From assembly GCF_042660705.1 (NCBI RefSeq), contig NZ_JBHSUQ010000001.1: a stretch of 64,000 bases of DNA. One strand, given 5' to 3'. The stretch comes from Undibacterium_A arcticum. Its GTDB lineage: Bacteria; Pseudomonadota; Gammaproteobacteria; Burkholderiales; Burkholderiaceae_D. Below, piece after piece: positions 9,722 through 20,110 of this stretch. Position 1 is the first letter of the stretch; every line of letters begins with the position of its first letter. Both the position numbers and the translations under genes were made by a program. The notes below the pieces were generated by a model, which did no database searches, was not told where the DNA came from, and was given only the letters and a program-made list of their open reading frames with translations.

Positions 9722-9989
9722 GGTGACGGGTTCGAGGGTTCGGGTTTTTATTGTGCCGTAAAAAAGCGGCGGCATTGCCGTTAATGCGTTTCGGTTACGC
9801 TGATTCGGCTCGGTCGAGTCGCCCCTCGTCGTGCAAGACGAGAGGGACACCGGTGCTGCGATGACCTTGCCTGCTTCCTTCGGCCCGCTCAGGGGGAACC
9901 AGTTTAACGTTGACTTAACAGCATTGACACAGCATTCACGAGATTGTTGTTACTGCGCGTGACCGCAGTGTCGCGACTTCGCATAAACA

Positions 9990-10013
9990 AAAAGGCAGCC
10001 GTAGCTGCCTTTT
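9990..10013 (-). terminator. Terminator downstream of rpmE2
   Basis: Stem AAAAGGCAGC / GCTGCCTTTT with loop CGTA. On the minus strand the A-rich side forms the U-tract, so it ends the rpmE2 transcript. Confidence 0.85.
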
Positions 10014-10031
10014 TGATGTGCCGCGACAGAA

Positions 10032-10301
10032 TTAGCCTGCTGCAACTTGTGTTTTGGAGCCGACGGCACCGAACTTCTGGCGGAATTTCTCGACGCGACC
10101 GGCGGTATCGACGATCTTGTGCTGGCCGGTGTAGAACGGATGCGATTGCGACGACACCTCGATCTTCACGAGCGGGTATTCTTTGCCTTCGTGGGTGATC
10201 ATTTCGCGCGTTTGAATGGTCGAGCGGGTGACGAATTTGAAATCGCAGGACAGGTCGTGGAACAGGACTTCGCGATAATTTGGGTGAATGCCGTTTTTCA
10301 T
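10032..10301 (-). CDS. rpmE2: 50S ribosomal protein L31, type B
   Basis: 89 residues, beginning MKNGIHPNYREVLFHDLSCD and containing SHPFYTGQHKIVDTAGRVEKF, the fixed pattern of L31. It lacks the CxxC zinc motif and has the type B insertion, so it is the zinc-independent form usually induced when zinc is low. The gene is monocistronic with its own terminator. I see no convincing Zur box upstream by eye. Confidence 0.97.
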   Translation of the reverse strand: MKNGIHPNYREVLFHDLSCDFKFVTRSTIQTREMITHEGKEYPLVKIEVSSQSHPFYTGQHKIVDTAGRVEKFRQKFGAVGSKTQVAAG

Positions 10302-10500
10302 GTTTGCCTCTATCTTTACTCAAGTTTTGGTAGCCAATCGCCACTTCGTCGGTCGTCCTGCTCCTTGACCCGATTGTCGATCACTTGCCGGGGAAATATC
10401 AACCGCAAATTATACTATGCAATGACCGTTTCGCGCCAGGCTACGTTCAGTTTGCAAAAGCTGCTGCTAGAATGAAAAGCAATATTCTTGAGGAGGCGAC

Positions 10501-11133
10501 GTGGCGATTGGCATTCATCTCGGCATGAGCACCTTGCTGCAGGCGGTCGAGGCCTGCGGCATCGTCGCCTTTGCCTGTTCCGGCTTCATCGAGGCGCGCC
10601 GCAAGCAGATGGACATGGTCGGCGTGTATACGGTCGCGTTCATCACCGCTTTCGGCGGCGGCACCTTGCGCGACATCCTGCTCGACCGGCGGCCATTATT
10701 CTGGGTCGAGCACCAGGAATATGCGCTGCTGATCTTCGGGCTGGCCTTGCTCAGTATTCCTTTCTTGCGCCATCTTCGCTCATCCCTTGCCGAAAAAATC
10801 ATTATCGTCGCCGATGCCTTCGGGCTCGGCCTGTTCAGTGCGGTCGGCACGTCACTCGCACGCGATGCGCAGATGCCGACGTTCGTGTGCGTGATGATGG
10901 GCGTGATCACCGGGATTTTCGGCGGTGTGCTGCGCGACGTGATCTGCAATGAGATTCCACTGGTGTTCCGGCGCGGTCACCTGTACGCGACCTGCGCCTT
11001 CGCCGGCTGCTGGCTGTATCTGATCCTCGACTGGCTGCACGCGCCGCAGGCGGTCGCAATTATCGCCAGCATCCTGCTGACATCGAGCATGCGCATGCTG
11101 GCGGTGCGGCTCGATCTGAAGCTGCCGGATTGA
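10501..11133 (+). CDS. TRIC-type cation channel family protein (UPF0126, YadS/YicG-like)
   Basis: 210 residues with seven hydrophobic segments in two repeats. The glycine-rich elements FGGGTLRDILL (first repeat) and FGGVLRDVI (second repeat) are the signature of bacterial TRIC homologues, which form trimeric monovalent-cation channels in the inner membrane. GTG 10501 follows GAGGAGG at about nine bases. A longer upstream extension is not supported. Confidence 0.9.
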   Translation: MAIGIHLGMSTLLQAVEACGIVAFACSGFIEARRKQMDMVGVYTVAFITAFGGGTLRDILLDRRPLFWVEHQEYALLIFGLALLSIPFLRHLRSSLAEKIIIVADAFGLGLFSAVGTSLARDAQMPTFVCVMMGVITGIFGGVLRDVICNEIPLVFRRGHLYATCAFAGCWLYLILDWLHAPQAVAIIASILLTSSMRMLAVRLDLKLPD

Positions 11134-11238
11134 TCAATTGCAAGAATAACGGGAGTATGTAGCCATTTCCGTTATAGAAATAGCGGTTCTGAAATATTGG
11201 TTGTGGAGTATATGTGACATGGCCGCGCCAATCGACGT

Positions 11239-11261
11239 AAAAAAGGGCGCACCCGGCGCCC
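11239..11261 (-). terminator. Terminator downstream of rho
   Basis: Stem GGGCGC (11245-11250) / GCGCCC (11256-11261) with loop ACCCG. The A-run at 11239-11244 gives the U-tract on the minus strand. It lies about 20 bases past the rho stop. Confidence 0.8.
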
Positions 11262-11282
11262 GTTCTTGACTGCGGAGAGTGA

Positions 11283-12544
11283 TCAGCCGCCGCGACGCAT
11301 CATGTCGAAGAATTCGCCATTGTTCTTGGTCGCCTTCATCTTGTCGAGGATGAACTCCATCGCTTCGATCTCGTCCATGCTGTAGAGCAGCTTGCGCAGG
11401 ATCCAGATCTTCTGCAGCTGGTCGGGCTTGATCAGCAACTCTTCGCGGCGGGTGCCGGATTTGTTCAGGTTGATCGCCGGGTAGACGCGCTTTTCGGCCA
11501 GACGGCGCTCGAGGTGCACTTCCATGTTGCCGGTACCCTTGAATTCTTCAAAGATCACGTCATCCATGCGGCTGCCGGTTTCGATCAGCGCGGTGGCAAT
11601 GATGGTCAGCGAACCGCCTTCCTCGATGTTGCGGGCGGCGCCGAAGAAGCGTTTTGGCCGTTGCAACGCATTGGCGTCGACGCCGCCGGTCAATACCTTG
11701 CCCGAGGCCGGGATCACGGTGTTGTAGGCGCGTGCCAGACGGGTGATCGAATCGAGCAGGATCACTACGTCCTTCTTCATTTCGACCAGGCGTTTGGCCT
11801 TTTCCAGCACCATTTCGGCAACCTGGACGTGGCGCGTTGCCGGTTCGTCGAAGGTGGAGGCGACCACTTCGCCGCGCACCGAGCGCTGCATTTCGGTCAC
11901 TTCTTCAGGACGTTCATCGATCAGCAGTACGATCAACGTGATATCGGGATGGTTCGCGGTGATTGCGTGCGCAATATGCTGCAGGATCACCGATTTGCCG
12001 GATTTCGGCGACGCGACCAGCAGGCCGCGCTGGCCCTTGCCGATCGGCGCGATCATATCGATGATGCGGCCGGTGATGTTTCCTGGCCGTTCATGTCGCG
12101 CTCGAGGTGCAGCACCTTGTTCGGGTGCAGCGGCGTCAGGTTTTCAAACATGATGCGGTGCTTCGAGCCTTCCGGCGATTCGCCGTTGACCTTGTCGACC
12201 TTGACCAATGCGAAATAGCGCTCGCCGTCTTTCGGGGTCCGCACTTCGCCTTCGATCGAATCACCGGTGTGCAGGTTGAAGCGGCGGATTTGCGAAGGCG
12301 AGATGTAGATGTCGTCAGTCGACGCCATATAGCTGGCGTCCGGCGAGCGCAGGAAGCCGAAGCCATCCGGCAGCACTTCGAGGGCGCCATCGCCAAAAAT
12401 TTGTTCGCCTTGTTTCGCGCGTTTCTTCAGGATCGCGAACATCAGTTCCTGCTTGCGCAGACGCGCAGCGTTGTCGATGTCGAGACCGATCGCCATTTCC
12501 AGCAGGGCCGAAACGTGAAGGGCTTTTAATTCAGATAAATGCAT
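11283..12544 (-). CDS. rho: Transcription termination factor Rho, frameshifted in this sequence
   Basis: Two frames join to the normal length (420 residues; E. coli Rho has 419). The N-terminal frame holds the helical lead and the cold-shock RNA-binding domain (DGFGFLRSPDASYMASTDDI). The C-terminal frame holds the RecA-like ATPase with Walker A SPKSGKS (about 179-185), Walker B VVILLDSITRLARAYN and the Q/R loops. The break is at TTT 12079-12081: a run of four gives the invariant MNGQENITGRIIDMIAPIGKGQ. Rho is usually essential here, so a consensus error is the likely cause. trxA lies upstream on the same strand, a conserved pairing. Confidence 0.95.
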
Positions 12545-12698
12545 AGGGCTTGTGTGTCCCGGGACGGGAAGTAAAGGTGGGGGCGGGTGTTGCGTGGTGT
12601 GATTTATTGGCTAGCGATCATTCGATGATGACGGGCTGCCGCTTATTTTCGATTGTTGCGATTGGCGACGGTGCAGGCGCACCGCCGCCAGTTACGTA

Positions 12699-13025
12699 TT
12701 AGATATTACTGTCGATGAACGAGGTTAACTGGCCCTTGGCCAGCGCGCCTACTTTTTGCGCAGCGACGACACCGTTCTTGAACAGGATCAGGGTCGGGAT
12801 GCCGCGAATGCCGAATTTGGCTGGTACCGCCTGGTTGGCGTCCACGTCCATCTTGGTGATCTGGATCTTGCCGTCGTATTCTTTCGCGACTTCTTCCAGG
12901 ATCGGCGCGATCATCTTGCATGGGCCGCACCATTCGGCCCAGAAGTCGACCAATACTGGCTTGTCGGATTTAAGTACGTCTGTATCAAAAGACGCATCGG
13001 TAATATGTTTGATGTGTTCGCTCAT
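12699..13025 (-). CDS. trxA: Thioredoxin 1
   Basis: 108 residues with the classic active site WAEWCGPCKMIAP (Cys33, Cys36), the buried Asp and the cis-Pro loop RGIPTLILF. ATG 13025 follows GAGGAAA; the longer in-frame extension to 13124 has no family support. It reduces cytosolic disulfides with thioredoxin reductase. It lies 154 bases upstream of rho in the same direction. Confidence 0.97.
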   Translation of the reverse strand: MSEHIKHITDASFDTDVLKSDKPVLVDFWAEWCGPCKMIAPILEEVAKEYDGKIQITKMDVDANQAVPAKFGIRGIPTLILFKNGVVAAQKVGALAKGQLTSFIDSNI

Positions 13026-13405
13026 GGTTTCCTCAGTTGAGGGGAAAGTGGATCGATTTGCGTTTGGGTTAAAGCATTCCTGCTCGATGATTACCATCAA
13101 TGCTCCTGGGCTTGCAGTATTCACAGTGGAGGCATTGTGCGCAAATTCAATGGGTTGTAGTTCATCGAAGCGCGCGGGGAGAGGTAATCTGGCGGGGGAT
13201 TCGGTAAATCATAACCTATTTTCACTCTGGCTGTACATAAGCCGCAACGCGCGCTGTGTCCTCGGCCGCAAAAGCGCCGGGAAATGTTCTAATTTACAAC
13301 AGCCGTGGCATAGAATAGGGGGTGGCGCTACGGCGCTTCAAGCCTAAATTATGCCGGTCCCGCATCGTAACTGTCGGGTCCGGCAGCCGCCACCGATATG
13401 AATCC
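13026..13405. other. Gene-free stretch between divergent trxA and addB
   Basis: 380 bases that must hold the promoters for trxA (minus) and addB (plus). No gene, RNA or convincing hairpin was seen, and no clear -35/-10 pair with normal spacing could be assigned. Confidence 0.4.
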
Positions 13406-16176
13406 ATGCTGCTAACACCCTTGTTGCTCCCGCCATCCGCCGCATTCTGGCCGCAGGTCGCCCGTGCGTTGCTGGCTGCGCACCGCGATCAGCTATCCGG
13501 GCTGCGCGTGATCGTGCCGGCTTTTTCCCATGCGCAGCAGCTGAAGGCAGCGCTGGCGCAGGAACTGGGCGGCACCTTCATTCCGCCCCGCATCAATACA
13601 TTATCCGGCTGGCTGGCGCTGCAGTTGCCGGACCCGGAGGCGCCGCCGGTGGCGTCCGACAGCCAGCGCCTGATGACCCTGTATGACAGCTTGCGCCAGC
13701 AGGCATGGCTGAAAAAGCTGTTCAGCGCGCGTCGCAATGCCGATCTGTTGCCGCTGGCGCAGACACTCTTGACGCTGTCGGACGAACTGACGCAGGCGTT
13801 ATTGCCCGGATTGCAGGGCAGCGCCGATGCCGCGCAGCAGCGCTGGCAAGCCGCGCTGGCACAATTGTCGCCGCCGGCGCGCAGTCTGCTGTCGGACGAG
13901 TCGCAACTGGTGTGGTCGGTCTGGAAAAGTCAGCTCGACGCCAACGACGCAGGCGTGGCCCGGTTTGCGCAAATGATGCGATTGGCAGCCGATGGCGGTG
14001 CCGACGAGACCCTGATCTGGATCAATCCCGCACCGTCCGATGCGATGGAAAGCGCGTTCCTGGCCGCCTACGGCGAGCGCCAGACGGTCTGCCCGATCAC
14101 GCTCGACTGGCGCAGGTCCGCGCTGCCGGCGCTGTATTGCGAAGCCTGGCGTGAGCTGGAACAGAAGGCCGACGATGCCGCTGGCGCGCCCGACCTGGCC
14201 GCAGCAAGCGCGATTGCCGGCCTGGATGCTGCGCCGCATGGCATCTCGCTGATGCCGGCCAGCAGCCTGGAAGATGAGGCGCAACAAGGCGCGCAGACCA
14301 TCATCAACTGGCTACAGGCCGGTAAATCGACCATCGCCATCGTCGCGCAGGACCGGGTGGTGGCGCGCCGCATCCGCGCGCTGCTGGAACGGGCCGAGGT
14401 ATTTGTATCGGATGAAACCGGCTGGAAACTGTCGACCACCCGCGCCGCCGCCGCGCTCGCCGCGTGGTTCGACGTGATCGCGACCAGGGCCGAGACCGCG
14501 GCGCTGCTCGACGTGCTGAAATCGCCGTTCCTGTGCGCCGACCTGCCGAACAAGGCGGATCAGCTGATGACGATCGAACTGGCGCTGCGCCGCGCGAACG
14601 TGGCTGGTGGCTGGGACGCGGTGCAGGCGGCGGTGGCCAACTGCGCCTTTGAGAGCGCGCTGATCGCCAGGATTGCCAGTCAGGCTGGCCAGTTTGCACA
14701 TCGCAGAAGCCTGCCGGAGTGGCTCGCCAGCACCCGCAGCGCGCTCGATGCGCTCGGCATGACGCCGGCGCTGGAACTTGATCCGGCCGGCGCACAGACC
14801 CTCGCGCTGCTGGCCGCACTGGAACAGGATTGCCGCGCGCTGACGCAACCGTTCTCGTTCGCGGAGTGGCGCGCCTTCATCAATCTGCAGCTCGAAGCGA
14901 CGCCTTTTGTGGTCAGTGGATCGGATCGGCGGGTCGTCATGCTGCCGCTGAACGGCGCGCGGCTGCGCAGTTTCGATGCGGTGCTGATGGCCGGCAGCGA
15001 TGCCGCGCATCTGCCATCACAACCGGCCGAAACGCTGTTCTTTGCGAATGCGGTACGGCGTGAACTGGGTCTGGCAACGCGCGAAAGCCGCCAGCATCAG
15101 CAGCTGCGCGATTTTACCGAACTGCTCAGTGCCAATGCGGAAGTGGTGCTGTCATGGCAGGCGCACCAGGATGGCGAACTGAATCCGGTCAGCGCCTGGA
15201 TCGAGCGCCTGCAACTTGCGCTGGCGCGCGGTCCTTACCCACTCGCCGCATCGTCCGTGCCGACCCGCCGCGTCGCGATCGACACGCAGTCTTTGACGCC
15301 GGTCATCGCCTCCATGCCGACGCCGGCCGCGCCGCAGCTGGTACCGGCTAAATTGTCAGCCAGCGCTTACAACAGCTTCGTCGCTTGCCCGTACCAGTTT
15401 TTGCGGCGCGCATGTTGCGTGTGTCTGCACTCGATGACTTGTCCGACATGCCTGAAAAGCGCGACTACGGCGGCTGGCTGCATCGGATCCTGAACGAGTA
15501 TCACAGCACGGTTCGGGACGGCACGGTGACCGAGCGCGCGCAATTTGATGGCGATCAACTCGGTCGCGCGCAACTCGATCGAGAACAACTGCTGCGCGCC
15601 ATTTCGGCCAAGGTGTTCGACGACGAATTGCGCAAGAATGCTGCCGCGCTGGGTTTTTACGTGCGCTGGCAAAAGGTGATCCCGGCCTATCTGGAGTGGG
15701 CCAATGCGCGCGAGCAGTTGGGCTGGCAATTCGTGTTCGGTGAGCAGGCCTTCAGCCGTGAGCTGGCGCTGGATCAGGATCAGGGCACGATCACGCTGCA
15801 CGGTCGGATCGACCGGATCGACCAGAACACCGATGGCGAACGCGCCGTGCTCGACTACAAGACCAATAACGTGGCGGCGCTGAAGGGCAAGCTCAAGGAT
15901 GGCGAGGATCATCAGCTGCCGTTTTACGGTCTGCTGTCCGACGTGCCGGTGGCGGCGGCCAATTACGTCGCGCTGGAACTGACCCGCGACAAAGCCCGGG
16001 ACAAGACCGGCGACGTGGAAGCGCCGCATTACGCCGACTGGCAGGGCGCACTGCAGAGGCAGATCGCCGGCACCATGAGCGCCGTCCGGCAAGGCGCGGC
16101 GTTGCCGGCCAATGGCGTCGAGTCGGTCTGTCAGTACTGCGACGTGCGCGGCCTGTGCCGCAAGGGGGCATGGTGA
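13406..16176 (+). CDS. addB: ATP-dependent nuclease subunit AddB, frameshifted
   Basis: Corrected length about 924 residues. The N-terminal frame has a degenerate helicase-like body (LLLPPSAAFWPQVARALL, RVIVPAFSHAQQLKAAL). The C-terminal frame has a RecB-type nuclease with AVLDYKTNN and a four-cysteine iron-sulfur staple: one Cys in FVACPYQFF and three in VCQYCDVRGLC. The frames meet in the T-run 15398-15402; six Ts instead of five give CPYQFFAARMLRVSALDDLSD. With AddA it processes double-strand breaks for recombination. Its stop overlaps the addA start (ATGGTGA). Confidence 0.9.
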
Positions 16177-19100
16177 GCGATCACTCCGAAATCTCAAACG
16201 CGATGTCGACCGCAACCCCGCGCGCATACGAAGTCGATGATGCGCCTGCGACGCCGGACGCCTTCATCGCTGCCGCCTGCGATCCGGGCCGGTCGGTGGT
16301 GGTAGAAGCCTGCGCCGGCAGCGGCAAGACCTGGCTGCTGGTGGCACGCATGCTGCGGCTGCTGCTGGCCGGTGCCGAGCCGTCCGAATTGCTGGCGATT
16401 ACATTCACCCGCAAGGCGGCCCAGGAAATGCGCGAACGCCTGCTGCAGCTATTGCATCAGCTGGCGCTGGAACCGGAACAGGCGGTGCTCACGTTATTGC
16501 ACGAACGCGGTGTGCCGGAATCGGACTTGCAATGCACCTTGCCGCTGGCCCGCAACTTGTATGCACGCGTGCTGGCCAGCCCGCAGGCCTTGTCGATCGA
16601 TACTTTCCACAGCTGGTTCGCCAAGCTGGTGCGGATCGCGCCGCTGGCCTCCGGCGTGCCGCAGGGTTACAGCTTGAGCGAGACCACCGGCGAACTGATG
16701 GCGCAGGCCTACCGCAGCTTCATGCAATCGCTGAACGACCAGGATAACGGCGAGGTCAAAGCGGCCATGCTGGCGCTGTACGAGCTGGTCGGCGATTTCA
16801 ATGCGAAGAATCTGCTGGACGCTTTTGTCGGCAAGCGCGCCGAATGGTGGGCCGCGACGCAGAACGAAGAGGGTGATGCGCCGTTGCAGTGGCTGCAGCA
16901 ACTCTGCGGCGATGACGCCGAGCGCGACGCGCGCTTGACGGTATGGCTGGACGATAAATTAATCGCGCGCATCAACAATATTGCATGGCTGTTGGGGCAG
17001 GGCGCCAAGCGCAATCAGGAGCGCGCGCTCCAGATCGAAAGTGCAATCTCGGCGGGTGCCGGTCTCGACAATTTTGCACGTCTGCTCACCCAATTTTGCG
17101 ACGATAAGGGTAGTCCGCGTGGCAACGATCATCGACGCGGGCAATTGTTAAAGACCATTGAGACGCATCTTGGTGATGATGCCACCGGCACTTTCGAGCG
17201 TGAATTTACCGCGCTTGCGGACAGCTTGTTGGTGTTGGAACGGCGCAGCGCCGAACCGACGGTGCTGGCCTTGAACCGCGTCCTGTTCATCGCCGGTTCG
17301 GCCTATCTCGCACAATATCAGGCCAAGAAGGCCGAGCAGCGCGTGTTCGATTTCGCCGATCTGGAATGGCAGGCCTATCGCTTGCTGAGCAACGACGAGC
17401 AGGCGGCCTATCTGCACAGCCGTCTGGATGCACGCTACAAGCACATCTTGCTCGACGAATTCCAGGATACCAATCCCTTGCAGTGGAATATCGTGCAGGG
17501 CTGGTTGAACGCCTATGGCACCGACGCCGAGCAACCCAGCGTGTTTATCGTCGGTGACCCGAAGCAGTCGATTTATCGCTTCAGGCGCGCCGAGCCGCGC
17601 CTGTTCGGTGCAGTGCGCGACCAGTTCAAGGCGCAAGGCGCAACGGTGCTGCGCACCAATCAGACGCGACGCAACGCCGGCGCGATTGTCGCCACCCTGA
17701 ATGCCAGCTTCCTGCACAACCGGCTGTTCTCGCCGCAGAGCACGATGGCGTCGCAGACCGGTGCGGTGTGGCGGTTGCCCTTGATACGCGTACCGACGCA
17801 GCCGGCCTCCGGGGACCACGGTTTCGCGCTGCGCAATCCCTTGACCACGGCGCGCGACGAGGACGAAGACGCACGCCGCCGCGACGAGGGTCTGGCGCTG
17901 GTACCGCTGCTGCTGCGCGCGAAACAGCAACTCGATGCGAAGTGGTCCGACGTGATGCTGCTGGTCAAGAAGCGCAAGCACCTGAATGCTTACGAGAGCG
18001 CGCTGCGGGCGGCCGGCATTCCGTTCGTGTCGGACAAGCGTGGCGGGCTGTTGCAATCGCTCGAAGTGCTGGACCTGATCGCGCTGTTGACGTTTCTGAT
18101 CACGCCGGGCGACGACCGGGCGCTGGCGCATGTGCTGAAGTCGCCGCTGATGGGCGCCTGCGACGACGATCTGATTGCATTGGCCCAGCGTGGCGAACGC
18201 GGCTGGTGGCCGCGCTTGCAGGCGGCGCAGGACGCCAATGCGCCGCTGCAGCGTGCCGCCAGCCTGCTGCAGCGCTGGTTGCAGGTGGCGCCGACGTTGC
18301 CGGTGCACGATCTGCTGGACACGATTTTGCACCAGGGCCAGCTGGTCGCGCGTTATGTGCAAGCTGCTGCGCCGCTGTCGCGCAGCCAGGTGGTGGGCAA
18401 TATCGAAGCGTTCACCGAACTGGCCTTGAACCTCGATGCCGGTCGCTATCCGAGCCTGCCGAAGTTTATCGATGCCTTGCGCAGCCTGCAGGATGGCGCC
18501 GACAGCGAGGCGCCGGCCGAAGCCAGTGTCGATGCCGGCATCGACGCAATCCGCATCCTCACAATTCATAGCGCAAAGGGCCTGGAAGCGCCGATTGTGG
18601 TGCTGCTCGACGCCAACCACAGCACGCCGGCACGCGATGACGCCGGCATCCTGTGCGACTGGCCGCAGGACAGCGCGGGACCGACGCATTTTTCGGTATT
18701 CGGGCGCAAGGATGAACGCGGCGCCGCGCGCGATGCGCTGTTCGCAGCGGAAGAAGATTTCAAGGCGCAGGAAGACTGGAACCTGCTGTACGTCGCCGCG
18801 ACCCGCGCCAAACAGATCCTGATCGTCAGCGGCGTTGCAGACAAACGGAATAGCGCTGCCGGCGGCATGGTGGACGGCAGCTGGTACGCCCGCCTGCAGC
18901 AGGTGCCACTGGTCGCCGAAGCGGGGCGCGCAGCCTTGACCGAAGCGCCACCGTCCGCTGCTGCGCTGGTGGTCGCGGGTACGGTCGATCAGGTAGCCGC
19001 GAGCCCGGACGCGGCCACATTCCGCTGGCCGGTGTTCGAACCGGCGGCGATGGCGGCGCCGGCAATCACCACCACGACCACCACCGGCGACGAGCGGCGC

Positions 19101-19562
19101 GACAAGCTGGCGGACGCAGCGATCGACGAAGGGATTGCTTTGCACGCGTTGCTGGAACGACTGACCCAGGGCCGCGCGTGGCCGGTTGCGGTGCCGGATG
19201 CCGCAACCATCGCACGCTGGCTGCCATGTGCGGCGGCGCTGGCGCAGACCGTGCGTGCGCAGGCGCTGACGATCCTGAGCCAGCCGCAGCTCGAGCATTT
19301 CTACAATCCGGCGCTGCACCAGTCGGCGCACAACGAGATGGAGGTGCTGGTGGACGGCGCCACTTCGCGCTTTGATCGGGTCGTGGTGTTCGACGATGCG
19401 GTCTGGATTCTCGATTACAAGCGCAATCTGCTGGAGTCCGAACGCGCCGCCTACCAGGCACAGCTGGCTGGCTATCGTCGCGCCGGGCAGGCGGTGTTTG
19501 GTGGAAAGGTGCTGAACACGGCGTTGATCACGGTCGACGGCCGGTTGTGGCCGTTTGAGTAA
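16170..19562 (+). CDS. addA: ATP-dependent helicase/nuclease subunit AddA
   Basis: 1130 residues, a UvrD/RecB-type superfamily 1 helicase. Seen in order: Walker A VEACAGSGKTWLL (about 45-57), motif Ia LAITFTRKAAQEM, motif II LLDEFQDTNPLQW, motif III VGDPKQSIYRFRRAEP, motif V ILTIHSAKGLEAPIVVLLD, motif VI LLYVAATRAKQ, and near the C-terminus the nuclease core WILDYKRN. The start overlaps the addB stop, showing translational coupling. An antisense frame of over 800 codons on the other strand is a GC-driven shadow. Confidence 0.96.
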   Translation: MVSDHSEISNAMSTATPRAYEVDDAPATPDAFIAAACDPGRSVVVEACAGSGKTWLLVARMLRLLLAGAEPSELLAITFTRKAAQEMRERLLQLLHQLALEPEQAVLTLLHERGVPESDLQCTLPLARNLYARVLASPQALSIDTFHSWFAKLVRIAPLASGVPQGYSLSETTGELMAQAYRSFMQSLNDQDNGEVKAAMLALYELVGDFNAKNLLDAFVGKRAEWWAATQNEEGDAPLQWLQQLCGDDAERDARLTVWLDDKLIARINNIAWLLGQGAKRNQERALQIESAISAGAGLDNFARLLTQFCDDKGSPRGNDHRRGQLLKTIETHLGDDATGTFEREFTALADSLLVLERRSAEPTVLALNRVLFIAGSAYLAQYQAKKAEQRVFDFADLEWQAYRLLSNDEQAAYLHSRLDARYKHILLDEFQDTNPLQWNIVQGWLNAYGTDAEQPSVFIVGDPKQSIYRFRRAEPRLFGAVRDQFKAQGATVLRTNQTRRNAGAIVATLNASFLHNRLFSPQSTMASQTGAVWRLPLIRVPTQPASGDHGFALRNPLTTARDEDEDARRRDEGLALVPLLLRAKQQLDAKWSDVMLLVKKRKHLNAYESALRAAGIPFVSDKRGGLLQSLEVLDLIALLTFLITPGDDRALAHVLKSPLMGACDDDLIALAQRGERGWWPRLQAAQDANAPLQRAASLLQRWLQVAPTLPVHDLLDTILHQGQLVARYVQAAAPLSRSQVVGNIEAFTELALNLDAGRYPSLPKFIDALRSLQDGADSEAPAEASVDAGIDAIRILTIHSAKGLEAPIVVLLDANHSTPARDDAGILCDWPQDSAGPTHFSVFGRKDERGAARDALFAAEEDFKAQEDWNLLYVAATRAKQILIVSGVADKRNSAAGGMVDGSWYARLQQVPLVAEAGRAALTEAPPSAAALVVAGTVDQVAASPDAATFRWPVFEPAAMAAPAITTTTTTGDERRDKLADAAIDEGIALHALLERLTQGRAWPVAVPDAATIARWLPCAAALAQTVRAQALTILSQPQLEHFYNPALHQSAHNEMEVLVDGATSRFDRVVVFDDAVWILDYKRNLLESERAAYQAQLAGYRRAGQAVFGGKVLNTALITVDGRLWPFE

Positions 19563-19751
19563 TACTCCTGATGTTATGCATTGGTTCCGCATGTATTACT
19601 TGCAGAAGTTTAATATACTGGCATAAAAAATGGTTTTCTGACCAGTGGCAGCCCCTCTCGTACCGAGCAGACCGCTTCTTGCGGGGTGAGGGGTCTGCAG
19701 CAGCCGCCACCGGGCTTCGAAACGCCGTGGCGCTGCCGGGCTGAGTTTCCT

Positions 19752-19766
19752 CCCCCTTGAAGGGGG
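19752..19766. repeat. REP-like palindrome
   Basis: CCCCCT / AGGGGG arms with the centre TGA. It resembles the C-rich/G-rich palindrome at 19909-19931 and may be the same repeat family. Confidence 0.5.
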
Positions 19767-19788
19767 TTAGGGGCTGCGCAGGGAATTC

Positions 19789-19837
19789 AGGAGGCGTGCC
19801 TCCTGCCTGCGGAGCGGTATCCGCATGCAAGCGGATA
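19789..19837. repeat. Two adjacent hairpins
   Basis: AGGAGGC-GT-GCCTCCT (19789-19804) is a perfect palindrome. It is followed by TATCCGC (19818-19824) paired with GCGGATA (19831-19837) around a six-base loop. Confidence 0.5.
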
Positions 19838-19908
19838 CTCCTGGAAGTGGGGTAGTGCGGTCGATGAATAATGCACGCTGCCGATCGACGATTCTACCCC
19901 CATCCCAA

Positions 19909-19931
19909 CCTTCCCCCTGCAAGGGGGAAGG
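19909..19931. repeat. REP-like palindrome
   Basis: Perfect 10-base arms CCTTCCCCCT / AGGGGGAAGG around GCA, inside a CCCATCCCAACC...GGGGTGAG context typical of proteobacterial intergenic repeats. Confidence 0.6.
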
Positions 19932-20110
19932 GGTGAGAAGCCTTAGCCAGCAACGACCTTCATGCGATTGCCCTGGGCGCCACGTCGCCATTGTTCCCCT
20001 CCAGAAACAGTGCTAATCTGATCGGCTTGCGCGGCGGCCAACAGTCGGTCGCGCATATTTTTTCCTCATCTGATTTCACCCAAATCACTACGGACAAACA
20101 CGGACAACCC

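Larger units (their letters stand above)
19563..20110. other. 548-base gap rich in palindromes
   Basis: No gene is supported between addA and the prolyl oligopeptidase. The stretch holds at least four separate perfect or near-perfect hairpins between 19752 and 19931, listed as repeats. The promoter of the downstream gene must lie in its last 150 bases but is not evident. Confidence 0.5.

Noticed and set aside
12079..12081. Programmed frameshift in rho (and in murJ, clpA, addB)
   Set aside because: There is no slippery heptamer or long run at the sites, and rho, murJ and clpA are not known to be recoded. Many unrelated genes show the same kind of run loss, which points to sequence error.
17148..19592. 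Open frame of over 800 codons antisense to addA
   Set aside because: GC-driven shadow: low-complexity Arg/Gln/His-rich text with no domain, exactly opposite a strongly conserved helicase gene. The same applies to the long antisense frames over hutU (34310-35740), the hut ATPase and porin region (30496-31716, 31580-32710) and LysR (1743-2690).
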